A stretch of 64,000 bases of DNA from Acytostelium subglobosum LB1. Its lineage: Eukaryota > Evosea > Eumycetozoa > Acytosteliales > Acytosteliaceae. Positions 33,888-44,705 of this stretch are shown piece after piece (the stretch's first letter is position 1; every line of letters begins with the position of its first letter). The stretch is taken from NCBI RefSeq assembly GCF_000787575.1, contig NW_012236520.1:744001-808000 (forward strand), given 5' to 3'. The notes under the pieces are model-generated. The model did not search any database. It worked only from the letters and a program-made list of their open reading frames with translations, and was not told where the DNA came from. Both the position numbers and the translations under genes were made by a program.

Positions 33888-35410
33888 ATGAACAGCAAAT
33901 CATTATTGTTGCTAGCAACAATTGTACTGGCATTGCTAGTACATATATCAATATGTCAAGTTGTAAGTGTTCAAATAATGAATCATGATTTAAGAAGTCA
34001 ACGGTAAAAGTCTAACAATATCAACATACTTAGAACATCGCAAAGCATATGGTAGAGTTTGATGAGGATGAATTCGAAGGTGTTGAGCCAATGAATATAA
34101 TCAATGAAGAGTTGGAGCAGCAATATGAGGAGCAGGTCTATGAAGAGGAGAATACAGAGAGTGGATCAAGCGCAACAACATCGGATACTGCTGCTAATGC
34201 CTCACAAGAATCAAAAGAGTCGGCATCAGCAGTGAAGAAGCAGAATAATTGGTTCATGGAGATCTCGTTCGTGGCATTCATCATTGGTTATGGAATCAAC
34301 TACTTTGTCGGAAAGAAGACCAACCAGGAGCTCGTCACCATCTGGGGACGTCGTTTCCGTCCACTGTTTGAGTCCAACTTCACCTACCTCGGCGACAAGC
34401 AGAGCTACGTCATCATCAAAGTGGATCCAAACACCTACGTCTTCACATGCAGTGGTCGTGTCAACTGCCAAGGTGCCCAAGTCACCCTTACTCTTAAGAA
34501 GCGTCAAGACCTCTTCCATGTCATTATGGACTTGGTTGGATATGCCGATCCAGATCGTATCGTAAGTATTGTGAGAATGTTATCTTCTCCCTCTCTCTCT
34601 CTCATTGTGCTAACAATCAATCAATCAATGCAACAGTCTATAGAGATTGCATTGAACAGCGATGTCATGGAGCCAATGATCTTTGCTGTTATCAAGAACA
34701 AGAGCTTCAAGAAGTTTAAGAGCGACAACAATGATGTTGTATGTATAATTGATGAATGGATGGTTTGATTGATTGATTGATAACTGACATTGATGAACAT
34801 TACTAGTCATTGTTCTGCTCCAAGCAAGCTCTGCCATATGGCCTCAACAGCACATATGCTGTACTCTCTGATACAGAGTGTCTCCCAACTCTTCTTCTCA
34901 AGCCAGAGATCGCAGCCACACTCAACAGCCACGAGAACTTCTTCGAGTCAATGCACTTTACCGATCACTCATTGATCAATCCAAAGTAGTAGGTATACTG
35001 CCACCCTACCTACTATCACTCCAACGACATAACTAACATTCATCCAATCAATCAATAGTCCAAAAACATTGTCATTCTCGTACAAGTTGCCAAGCGTCAA
35101 GGATATGGACAAGATCCAACCATTGACATCAATGGCACTGCAGTACATTGACTACATTGCCAATGTTAAGCTCCCACCTCAGTACAAAGCCAAGGCTGAG
35201 AAGTTGAGAGCCAAGGAGCGTGAGGAATTGTTCAAGCAACAGCATCTCGAGAGACAGGAGCAAGCACAAAAGAAGAAGTTTGAGAAGGAGCAGAAGGAGA
35301 AGGAGAAGATCGCCAAGCTCACCCCAGAGGAGCAGCGCAAGAGAGACGACAAGGAGTACAAGGCTCTGTTGAAGAAGAGACAAGCAAAAGGAAAGATTGT
35401 CGTTGGATAG
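33888..35410 (+). CDS. ccdc47: CCDC47 / calumin homologue (ER membrane protein)
   Basis: Five exons (33888-33962, 34034-34561, 34637-34738, 34807-34988, 35059-35410) give about 412 residues. A signal peptide (1-24) precedes an acidic luminal segment and one transmembrane helix (FVAFIIGYGINYFVG, about 125-140). The conserved cytosolic domain follows (WGRRFRPLFESNF.., CSKQALPYGL.., SYKLPSVKDM). A Lys/Glu/Gln coiled coil ends with RDDKEYKALLKKRQAKGK. The layout matches CCDC47 (DUF1682), a PAT-complex subunit that helps insert multipass proteins at the translocon. The exon 4/5 join uses donor GTAGGT, giving N-P-K-Y-P-K-T. It is divergent from the phosphohexomutase gene, 185 bp apart. Confidence 0.9.
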
Positions 35411-35670
35411 GATAACGAGCGCGCACACAACAAACTGATCGATCAACAACAACAACGAGTACCAACAACCCAACACAATAATAAACATCATCAAAAGGCA
35501 GCCAGCCTGTCTACATATTGACAATACGAGGCAACGATCAATACCCCTTAACATTGGAGTATGAGTGCCAAGCGAAATATATACATTTATTAACTTTCCA
35601 GGGGCCTTGATCCAGCTCATCTGGAAAAGAATGACTGAGTGCAGTCGATCGAACAATATAAAATCATGAC

Positions 35671-38177
35671 CTAGAAGTCCTTGATGTTCTTGCAGATGGT
35701 ACAACCAAGAATGAACTCCTCACAATGTGGATGTGCTATCTTCAATGGACATTTCTCTATTCCAGGGCACTCTGGTATCATCTATTGTGTGATTGGAAGT
35801 TAATAACCATGGTTGGATGTGATGGTAGTCATGTTAGTTCCAACAATACATACATTCTTTGGCTTCTTTGTAAGGTAGTCACCCTTTTGTTGTTTGGTAT
35901 GACAGTCATCGCAGAAGTGTACCTTGCCCCAGCAATACCATTGAGCGATGGAACAACAAAAGTGACACTTAAACTCCCTATTAATGATGTATGTATGTTA
36001 GTATCATCCAAGTCCTAGTCCAAGTCCAAGTCCAAGCTCTAAATGATACATACATGAAATCCCATCCATGGATATTGCATTGCTGGAAGTTCTCTCCCTT
36101 GCATGAGCCACATATTAACTCTTCTGGGTTGAAGTCATCGTAGGCTTGATCCTGCTCACATCGAACCTGTCCGGCAAAGTATGGATTGCGACACTTGAAG
36201 CACATGTAGTAGGAGTAGTGATGCATGGCGTAGCCCTCGGGGTTCCTATACCATTTGGAACTCTTGCACTCCAACTCTTTGGTCTTGTTCAGTCCTTCAA
36301 AGATCAGTCGCTGTGATGCCTTGGCCTGGACAATGTCGCGCAGCCTTATCGACTCGGCCGTCAACTCCTTCAACTGAACGTGCTTCATCTGTCTGTTGCA
36401 GAGGGGACAGTCGAGATGCTTGAAACTCAGACGAGGACCGCTCTGCTTGGGTTGTAGACGGCTCTTGATGCACTGTGAGTGGAAGGCATGGCCACACTCG
36501 AGCAACAAACATGGTGCACATGAGAGATCCTCGACATAACATATGTTGCAGTAGTCGTTTGAGCTTGGCACTTTGATCTTCTTGGGATGACACTTCTGTT
36601 TGAAGCATGGTGGACAAGTCCTCTCTCCGTGGACACCCAGACAGTTGTGACCACATGGCAACACCTTGCCACAGCTGAGACTCATCTTTTCTTGACACTC
36701 TGGAGACTGGCACACGTTGACGTGGCCTGGGGCAACGTCACTATTCAGGGTGACTCCATGCAGTGACTCCTTGCAGAATCGACACTTCTTGGCCTCTAGA
36801 TACTGCTTGTAGTCGGCGCAGTTGAAGTTGTAGTGGTAGGGTGTAATGTTGCAACCGACACAAAAGTCAATGTTGCAAGGTGCACACCTATATCGGTATT
36901 CATCGCGATGTTTGGCACCCTCTTCGCTCATCTTCTGACCACTTGGAGAGAGTAAGTGGACTGATGCTCGATTGCTGGNAAGATGGCTGTACTTCTATTT
37001 GTTGTTGTTGATGTTTCTCGTAGACCACCTTGCATGATGGACATTTAAAGTAGTTGGAACTGGTGCCAATGAAGGATTCCAGTGTTCTTGTTAAATAAAT
37101 ATCATATTCAGACTTCTCCAAGAGTACCTGATTAATCAATAGTGAACCATCACAATAGTGTTAGTCAAGGAACAGAAATGATGTTGTTGTTGAGTCAACA
37201 CAAACATAAACTTACTTTGTAAAGAGTTGGTTGGAGTTTAAATGTACAGGTCTTGTATATACAGGTAAAGTTGGAGTCGGTGGAACGCAGCTGCTGGCGA
37301 ATGCCGCCAACTAGACATCTTCGGCAGATGTTGTGCAGACATTCCTCCATGAGAAATAGGTTGGTAGGTTGATCCTTCCTGTCACAAATGATGCAATGTG
37401 AGAGCATGTCATGATCACTGATCAACAATGTCCTGGATGACGAGTCGATACCAATGTCATTCAGTAAAGTTGAACAAGATGATGATGGAGCTGAATCATC
37501 CAACAATGCACGCTCTTTCTTGCTGGGAGGCGGTCGTAATGTCTCTTGACAGGTGGTGGTGCTGGTGTCATCACCAATGTAAACCTTGTCGCAGACATCA
37601 GAGTCGTGGTCGCCACCAAGTAGATACCAATCGTCATTGAGTATCTCCATTGAGTTGCGACACTGTAGTTTAACGTGTAGCCTGCCACGCACTGGATCAG
37701 GTTTACCAAGTCTCTGGATGGGTGTCCAAACATCCACACTATATATTCCAGCACTCTCTTCGAATCTGAGCTTTGGTAATTCCAACACAACACAACCAAT
37801 GAGGTTATCGCCAAAGAACAATATCTCCTTATCCCATACCAATAATATTATTGGTGAGTTTAGTATGTCCACATTGCTGTCAATGTTATGTATGTGATTA
37901 GTATGCTACTGGCTATTCGATTCCTATACTACAACTTACAAATCGAAGGAATCATTCCAAACTGGAGATTGATTATTCTTTATAACCTTTGTCATTCTGA
38001 CACTATTCAAATGTCTAACCTCAACATATGGATCATATTTGCCAAACTCTCTCTTCTTCAAATCCTTTGCCTCGACAACTAGTTGTTTTGTTTGATGAGT
38101 TTGTGAGTGAGTATATGAATGAATGAATGATTGTATTGATCAATACCTTGTATATGAACTTTTAAAGGAGACAACAT
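35671..38177 (-). CDS. E3 ligase: C2 - RING1 - IBR - Cys-rich - RING-H2 - MYCBP2-like tandem-cysteine domain
   Basis: Six exons, complement(join(35671-35781, 35854-35977, 36054-37127, 37216-37876, 37940-38078, 38147-38177)), total 2140 nt. Ignoring the single N at 36979 gives 2139, a clean 712-residue frame. Residues 1-130 are a C2 domain (KYDPYVEV, PVWNDSF). RING1 has C218, C221, C236, H238, C241, C244, C262, C267. IBR has C306, C309, C358, C361, C366, C369, H375, C380. A Cys-rich NFX1-like stretch follows (about 390-460). RING-H2 spans C470-C520. The C-terminus (about 580-712, YYMCFKCRNPYFAGQVRC.. ending ILGCTICKNIKDF) matches the tandem-cysteine domain of MYCBP2/PHR proteins, which relays ubiquitin through two cysteines to Thr/Ser. 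C600 and C650 are the candidates. Confidence 0.85.
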
Positions 38178-38411
38178 TGTTGTGTTTGGTATAACAATAT
38201 TGCAACCATAACCCAATTTATATCAAATATATATATATTATTTCCTAAGTGTGTATATAAGTAGTTATATTTGCAGTATATATATATATTTGATGTGAAT
38301 GTACGCAATAATAATAATAATAACCAGCAAGGCTTAAATGCATCAATATAACATCATCATATAATTGAGAAGTGCGCACCTGTTCTACTTTGGCACTCAA
38401 TATGATACACT

Positions 38412-38549
38412 GGGGGGGGGGGGGGGGGGGNNNNNNNNNNNNNNNNNNNNNNNNNNNNNNNNNNNNNNNNNNNNNNNNNNNNNNNNNNNNNNNNNNNNNN
38501 NNNNNNNNNNNNNNNNNNNNNNNNNNNNNNGGGGGGGGGGGGGGGGGGG
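38412..38549. other. Assembly gap of 100 N flanked by 19 G on each side
   Basis: Nineteen G, then 100 N (38431-38530), then nineteen G. Either a real long G:C homopolymer stopped assembly, or no-signal poly-G reads created artificial contig ends. Confidence 0.95.
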
Positions 38550-38765
38550 TCAATACTAATTAGGGGGTTTACACTTTCATCCGATGTTTGTGTGTTGTTG
38601 GGAGGTGTGGATGTTTATGTGTGTGTTTGTGTGTATGAATTGATTGATCAGTAGCCCATTATAGGTTGACATTTTAGTTCAGATTGAACCTCATCAAATT
38701 GAAAGCTTCAATGTTCAATTTATATTACTAAATATAATTTGTATGTATGTTATGTTATGTTGTAG

Positions 38766-38866
38766 ATGTGGAGAAAGAACTGGAAACATTATCTTTGGTC
38801 AAGGATGCTTCTCGTTTCACAAACCAACCATCAGATCAAGATCTTGAATGGAAGTTCGAAAGTTAA
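38766..38866 (+). CDS. Possible terminal exon of a gene interrupted by the assembly gap
   Basis: After a TTGTAG acceptor, a frame encodes about 33 residues of charged, ordinary composition (DVEKELETLSLVKDASRF.., ending DLEWKFES) to a TAA. No upstream exon is identifiable between it and the gap. No family is recognised. Two other frames are also partly open, so this is uncertain. Confidence 0.3.
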
Positions 38867-39308
38867 AAGGTGATTGTTATTAATTTTATTTTTATTTTGA
38901 CATTTTGCAACAACAGAGTAGGGTTGGGTGGTCCTCGAACGACTTAGACATATCAAAGTGAGAAGAGATTCGTTAGTCAGATTGTCCCTATTGATCCTAC
39001 TTTGAGGTATGAATATAGATATAACTATACAGCGTCAATCATACTTCATCCAATCCAGACATCGATGATCGCGACAGTCATCCAGAACATCATCAGGACA
39101 GCTCCCAAACACAGGATAGTCGCGAACACAGTTTATTGGAAACAGAGGATACAGGAGAGAGAGAATCTCTCTTGATAGAGACATGCTTGCGATGAGCATA
39201 GTGATATGGATTGGATGGATTGGATTGGATGGTAGTAAATGCGATTCGAACAAACAGGAGAGAGAATCTAACACCAATCAATCAATCAAACATACTATTA
39301 TAGTAACA

Positions 39309-39932
39309 ATGCCACGTGGAAACAAAGTCCTTAACAACACTCACTTGCGCAAGCATTGGCAGATGCGCGTCCGCACTTGGTTCAACCAAGCCGGTCGCAA
39401 GGAGAGAAGAAGAGAGACCAGAGCTGAGAAGGCTGCTGCTATCTTCCCACGCCCATTGCGCACCCTCAAGCCAATCGTCCGTCCACCCACCCAGAAATAC
39501 AACATCAAGACCCGTGAGGGACGTGGATTCACCTTGGAGGAGCTCAAGGCTGCCAAGTTGAGCGTTCGTTACGCCAGATCAATTGGCATTGCTGTTGACA
39601 CTCGTCGCACCAACCTCTCCCAGCAATCTCTCTCGCTCAACGCTCAGCGTTTGAAGGAGTACCAGAGCAAGTTGGTCTTGTTCCCACGCAAGGCTGCCTC
39701 GCCAAAGAAGGGTGATGCCACCAAGGCTGAGATTGACAGCGCCGTTCAGAACTTGAACGTCTTGCCATTCAACCAGACCAAGATCTCTGTCTTCACTCCA
39801 CGCAAGGTCACCGACGCCGAGAAGAAGTTCCAGGCCTACTCCACCATCAGAGCCGCCGCCGCCAAGGTCAAGAACTCTGGTTTGAGAAAGAAGGCCGCCG
39901 AGAAGAAGGCTGCCGAGTCCAAGGACAAGTAA
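39309..39932 (+). CDS. rpl13: 60S ribosomal protein L13 (eL13)
   Basis: Single coding exon, 207 residues, the usual eL13 length. Hallmarks are RTWFNQAGRKERRR near residue 25, RAEKAA.., IVRPPTQKYN, REGRGFTLEELKAA, ARSIGIAVDTRR and QRLKEYQSKLVLFPRK, with an Ala/Lys-rich C-terminal tail. The strong codon bias fits a highly expressed gene. It is a large-subunit protein at the base of the P stalk region. The open frame extends upstream to 39183, but ATG 39309 gives the conserved start. Confidence 0.97.
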   Translation: MPRGNKVLNNTHLRKHWQMRVRTWFNQAGRKERRRETRAEKAAAIFPRPLRTLKPIVRPPTQKYNIKTREGRGFTLEELKAAKLSVRYARSIGIAVDTRRTNLSQQSLSLNAQRLKEYQSKLVLFPRKAASPKKGDATKAEIDSAVQNLNVLPFNQTKISVFTPRKVTDAEKKFQAYSTIRAAAAKVKNSGLRKKAAEKKAAESKDK

Positions 39933-40339
39933 ATCGACCCCATTCTTGTACAAGAGAGAGATAGGATAGCAAAACTCAAATAGGACAACGTAATAAACCA
40001 TTCTTTAATCAAAATATATATTATATTATATTATATTATATTTGTAGGATTGGATTGTATTGGATTAATCACCCATTCATTGGGTATCACTATCAATCAA
40101 TCAATCAAATTAATCGGGATAGGACTTGTCAACCGATTTATTTGTGTGGATGTGGGGGTGTTTCGTTTCAAATTGTGCATCCATTGGTTGTTTTGAAACC
40201 TCCAATTCATTTGCAACAATGTCAGTTGTTCAATCAAACATCTTTATCTCGAGTGAGTCTGTCATTACCATCGGCGCACCATCCATCTTTATAATCATTG
40301 ATATCAACATACAGATATATACAAATACAGATATATATA
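39933..40339. other. Spacer between eL13 and D-serine dehydratase
   Basis: It is AT-rich with TATAT repeats near 40015-40040 and TCAA runs at about 40095. A short ORF overlapping 40218 encodes nothing recognisable and probably lies in the 5' UTR of the next gene. Confidence 0.4.
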
Positions 40340-41570
40340 ATGCAAAATACATCATTTGAGAATCTACCAACTCCATCAGTGTTGGTTGACGAAGATGTCG
40401 TCATTAGGAACTGCAAGAGAATGATTGAGAGAGCTCAACAGTTGGGTGTTAACATTAGACCTCATATGAAGACTCATAAGACAATGTATGTACATATTAT
40501 CATTGAATGATTGATCACAATCATATTAACATCAAATAATATGAAGTGAGATTGGTAAATATCAAACTGATGGACTGCAGCTCAAGAAGATCATTGTGTC
40601 AACATTGGCTGAAGCACGTTTCTTTGCAAAGTCGGGTCAGTTTAGAGATATACTGTATGCCATCCCAATCGCTCCAAACAAGTTGCATGATGCCGCACTC
40701 ATTCATGCGAGCATCGATGCCTTGCATCTGATGGTTGATCATCCAGATCATATCCGTGCTCTTATCGACTTCCGCAAAACCAACCCTACATTGTTAGCCA
40801 ACAAGAAGTGGTCAGTGTTTGTAAAGATCGACTGTGGATACCATCGTGCCGGTGCCGATCCAGCCTTGCCATCAACCATCGCGCTTGTGCGCTCGATCGT
40901 CCAAGAGCACGTCCAGCACTTTGACTTCCAGGGCATCTACTCGCACTCTGGCCACTCATACCGCCAGCAGACACCTGCCGAGATTGCCAAGATCGCCATC
41001 TCAGAGGCAACTGTCACTGGTGACTTTGGAAAGAAGCTGGTGCAAGCTGGACTCCCATGTCCCAACGTGTCTATTGGAAGTACCCCAGTGTGTTGCCACT
41101 TGCCCGACAACCTTCGTGAGCTTGGTGTAACCGAGGTGCATCCTGGAAACTATGTCTTTTACGACATGATGCAGGTGGAACTAGGAAATTGTACATTGGA
41201 CGACGTTGCAGTGTCTGTAGTGGGACGCGTGATATCCGTGTACCCCGAGCGCAATGAGCTCCTGATCGACGCTGGTTCACTGGCCCTTTCAAGCGACCCT
41301 GGATGCACACATCTGGTTGGTCGCCAGCCAGGCTATGGTATCGTGGCTGATGCTCCACATCTCCGTGTCGTTGGAGTCACTCAAGAGATTGGCAAGATCC
41401 AGTCGAGTGATCCAACCAAGACCATTGACTTTAGTGCCTATCCCATTGGCAAGGTGGTACGAGTGTTCCCCAATCACAGCTGTCTAACAGCAGCCATGTT
41501 TAGCAACTATCAAGTATCAGACAAGTCTGGATGTATCCATCAAACATGGATTCCAGACAAACATTGGTAA
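40340..41570 (+). CDS. D-serine dehydratase (eukaryotic DSD1 type, PLP and zinc)
   Basis: Exons 40340-40485 and 40547-41570 join within an Ile codon, giving about 389 residues. The N-terminus has LPTPSVLVDEDV and RPHMKTHKT, with the PLP-binding lysine (about K44). KIDCGYHRAG and GIYSHSGHSY are conserved fold-type III (alanine-racemase-like) barrel segments, and HPGNYVFYDMMQ follows. The C-terminal VFPNHSCLTAAMF carries the His and Cys zinc ligands (about H359, C361), which separate this enzyme from D-threonine aldolases. It converts D-serine to pyruvate and ammonia. A functional D-serine dehydratase of this type is known from Dictyostelium. Confidence 0.93.
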
Positions 41571-41727
41571 TCAATCATTCTTGGTTAGTTGGATTCCATG
41601 GAACACTGTAATATTATTAAAAAAAAGACATATATCTTGATTGATTGATGATGCTGTAAATTTATTTTAATTATTTGACAACACCATGTTGATGATGCAT
41701 GGTAGAATACATTTGGTGTCCAATTGA

Positions 41728-42206
41728 TTACTTCTTCTTGTTCTTCTCACACAGATGAGCACGCTCACAAATGTTGGTGTACAATGGAGCTGTTGGAAGG
41801 TTGTCGAGAATTCCATTGATGAATGGATCATCCTGGGCTTGGATTACGCTGCACTAAATAAGCATTAAAATTAAATTGATTGATAAGTATATATTTGGTT
41901 TGTAGAAATAATAATAAATAAATAATAATTAAATAGATAATTGATACTTACAACTTCAGTTGGGAGATGAACAGTTTGGAGGATGATGTTGACAATGGGA
42001 AGAATCTCGCCAACCTTGTGGAGAAGATTGTTACATGTTTGTTTGAGAATCTTTTGAAGTTCCTCACGGGTGGACTTCAATGGGAGATGCTCATTGAGTG
42101 TTTGGAGGGCATTCTGACAGGCTCTGCATCTATCCTCACCAGCAGTCTGGGCCTGAGCAACGCAGAACATCGAAACGATGACAAGTAGAACAATTAGATA
42201 CTTCAT
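41728..42206 (-). CDS. Secreted saposin-like small protein
   Basis: The gene is complement(join(41728-41853, 41952-42206)), about 126 residues. A signal peptide ends near residue 20 (VAQAQ). Six cysteines follow: C27, C30, C58, C86, C114 and C120. The CxxC start, the C(x27)C spacing and the final C(x5)C resemble a saposin B domain, but the middle gap (C58-C86, 27 residues) is much longer than the usual 10 or so. Helical amphipathic segments lie between. Dictyostelids use saposin-like proteins as membrane-active, amoebapore-like or signalling factors. Assignment is tentative because of the spacing. A Lys-rich tail (EKNKKK) ends the protein. Confidence 0.72.
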
Positions 42207-42849
42207 TCTTATTAATTTGGTAGTTTGTTATTTGATTATTATAAACTAAAGTAGTTGATTTGATGATTGAATAGACACTGACATTGACTACTATTTATAG
42301 AGAGTATCTTCATCATCATCATTATGTTATTCGTTCGTATCTATACATTGTAATACAATCATATTAGTGAGTGGATCATCATCATTATTATATAAATATT
42401 ATTCATAGAAGTATTGATGGAGATTGCACATCGTCTATAGAGTATGTAGAATGGTATTGACAAGTCTGAATCAAATTCTAGAGTCACCCAGACGATGTAT
42501 GATCCATCCTCCAATCATCATTAGTAATATTATCACTACAACTCACCCATCACTAGTGTGAAATTACATGTATACATTCTGACTTTAGATACATATAATC
42601 AAATTTAATAAGATTGATCATACACACAACTTAACATGTTCAATTCATTATTGATGTGTGAGTGTCAAGCGACACCTTGATGATTGAATTCAAAGGGGTA
42701 TGATCCCACATTTAACATGACATGTCAGCAGTAGATACACAAATAATAATAATAAGAACAAAAAGGAAGATCTTCATTCATTCATTAACTACGGCACTAA
42801 ATCTACATACACCAACCCAACACACTTTGAACAATACAACTACCTGATT
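42207..42849. other. AT-rich divergent promoter region
   Basis: This lies between the 5' ends of the saposin-like gene (minus) and the next gene (plus). It contains ATC/ATT repeats and no ORF. Nothing else is recognisable. Confidence 0.45.
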
Positions 42850-44460
42850 ATGGACCAGACTGATGACCATGACGACGACAAGGACGACGACACAAACAAG
42901 TTGACGATGGATGAGTTGTGGTCACAATTGAGGAGATATGGCACACTGTTTCAATCATTCAGTCAGAACGAACTGGATATACATAATACATACAAGGACC
43001 TTCATGACTACCTTACATTAGAGGAACATAAGCTCAAGAAGTCAATCACACAGCAAAGAATCAATGTAGAGTTGCTTATCAAACAGACCATTGCCACACT
43101 GTCCACGATGCATAGTCATCCAAGCACTACTACCACTGTTGCTCCTAAAGTTACACATCATCACAACAAGAGGAAGTTGAGTGATAGTGATCATGATGAT
43201 GACGACTATGTGGTAGATCAACAATCATCAAACAAGGGTAGTAGTGGCGGTAGTGATCCATTATCAACAGATGACTTGGTTGATGTTATACTCAAACATC
43301 ATACTGGAGGACAGAGTACTGATCAATTCATTGATAAGATTGATCAACTGGGTGGTGGTGGTGGCCTAAAGAAATGGTTGGGCAACGTTGAGAGGTCAAT
43401 GGACATGGACATGGACATGAATAGTACTGCCAATGTGGACAATTTATCAATACGATTCAGTCATGAATCAATTGAGGATGTAAAGTGTAAATTGAGAGAG
43501 ATCTATGAGATGGTGCGAAACAGTGATGATCATGATGATGATGACAATGAAGAGAGGTCAACCTCAATAATGCTATTTGGTGAACAAAAGTATCTGCTCA
43601 GGATGCCTACGATGGTGGCTGAACCAGCTGATCAAAGGATTGCCCATCCAATATTGCTCAGTAACGACTTTAACTCGTGCAACTTGGTCAATGGCACACA
43701 TCTATATTCATTGGCAATGCGTCCTGGATGTAGAACAATGTATATTATGCGCTACAGTCTACTGGAGAGCATGCGTGATCAATTGCTGGCGTTCCAGGTG
43801 CTGCATGAAGACCAACGAGTATTGGCCTCATGCTTTGATGGCCACCACTCAATCTATATCTTTTACTACCTTCCAGGCAGTCAGCCACCGATTGATTGCT
43901 ACGATTGCCAGTCCAGACAACTGCGTCGCGTGGGCACCTTCCGCACAGGCTTTAACTTTTGCCATCCATTCGTTGCCAGCTCACATCCGGGTCGTGTCTA
44001 CTACCTCGTCAGTCTGACGGCCATCTATCGACGTCACTCACTAATGTACATTGACTTGGCACAGGATACGGTCCAATGTCACATGGATATCATCAACAAC
44101 AGTGACAAGGTATTCGAGTCTATTGTATTTGCTGTTAGTGATGGTCGTGACCTACTCTATATCCACGAGAGGATTGATTTCTATGTCTACACGATATCAA
44201 CCAAAGAGAAGAAGCAACTACAGCAGCAGCAACAACAACAGCAACAGCAGTATGGTGATAGAATAATATGTATGAATAGTGACAATAAGATTGTTAGCAT
44301 TTACAATGTGGAGCAGGATCAATGGTCAGAGGTCGAGTACTCGTTCGCGAATTCAAGTGGTACATCAAGAGATTCATTAGTACCTGTGGCTATTGGAGCA
44401 ACTCTTTGGTACAAACTATGCCAACAACAACAACAACACGGAAGTGGACAGACCAAGTGA
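42850..44460 (+). CDS. Unknown dictyostelid protein: coiled coil plus beta-propeller-like C-terminal half
   Basis: Single exon, 536 residues. The acidic start (Asp-rich) is followed by a helical coiled-coil region (about 18-90), then Ser/Asp/His-rich linkers. From about 230 the sequence becomes strand-rich, with recurrent blocks such as LYSLAMRPGCRTMYIMRY, HHSIYIFYYLP, RVYYLVSLTAIYRR and DLLYIHERIDFYVYT. These look like blades of a Kelch-like propeller without the canonical GG motifs. A Gln run sits near 460. No signal peptide or membrane helix. The architecture resembles B-box/Kelch-like families in dictyostelids but no zinc finger is present. Function unknown. Confidence 0.78.
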   Translation: MDQTDDHDDDKDDDTNKLTMDELWSQLRRYGTLFQSFSQNELDIHNTYKDLHDYLTLEEHKLKKSITQQRINVELLIKQTIATLSTMHSHPSTTTTVAPKVTHHHNKRKLSDSDHDDDDYVVDQQSSNKGSSGGSDPLSTDDLVDVILKHHTGGQSTDQFIDKIDQLGGGGGLKKWLGNVERSMDMDMDMNSTANVDNLSIRFSHESIEDVKCKLREIYEMVRNSDDHDDDDNEERSTSIMLFGEQKYLLRMPTMVAEPADQRIAHPILLSNDFNSCNLVNGTHLYSLAMRPGCRTMYIMRYSLLESMRDQLLAFQVLHEDQRVLASCFDGHHSIYIFYYLPGSQPPIDCYDCQSRQLRRVGTFRTGFNFCHPFVASSHPGRVYYLVSLTAIYRRHSLMYIDLAQDTVQCHMDIINNSDKVFESIVFAVSDGRDLLYIHERIDFYVYTISTKEKKQLQQQQQQQQQQYGDRIICMNSDNKIVSIYNVEQDQWSEVEYSFANSSGTSRDSLVPVAIGATLWYKLCQQQQQHGSGQTK

Positions 44461-44705
44461 TCACGGTGATGTCCAGTCCAGGGTTCCAGTGTGACTGGCC
44501 TGATCAGACGTCTTGAATGAACCCACCCATCACACACTACCCAAGGGGTGATGCTTGAAATTCAAAAAAAAAATTGTCACAATTCTTTGATCACAAAACA
44601 AACAAACAAAAACAAACAAACACATCTCACTCACTTACTTCTTCACATTCATTAATCACACTACATAACATAACATATATATCTTTATATAAATAATAAT
44701 AAAAT

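Larger units (their letters stand above)
38178..39308. other. Intergenic region with poly-G-flanked gap and exon-like remnants
   Basis: 38178-38400 is AT-rich upstream sequence of the E3 gene. A gap follows (see separate entry). After it, 38766-38866 looks like a terminal exon (separate entry). 39010-39185 has a frame of about 50 Asp/Ser/His/Gln/Glu-rich codons without a start. A gene may be broken or hidden by the gap. ATTGG repeats precede the eL13 start. Confidence 0.4.

Noticed and set aside
37195-37872. E3 ligase starting at the GTG codon 37872
   Set aside because: The codon lies inside exon 3. Two upstream exons complete the C2 domain and supply an ATG at 38177.
38412-38549. Poly-G tract considered as telomere-like DNA
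   Set aside because: It is a pure homopolymer symmetric around a gap, with no A/T interspersion. An assembly cause is more likely.
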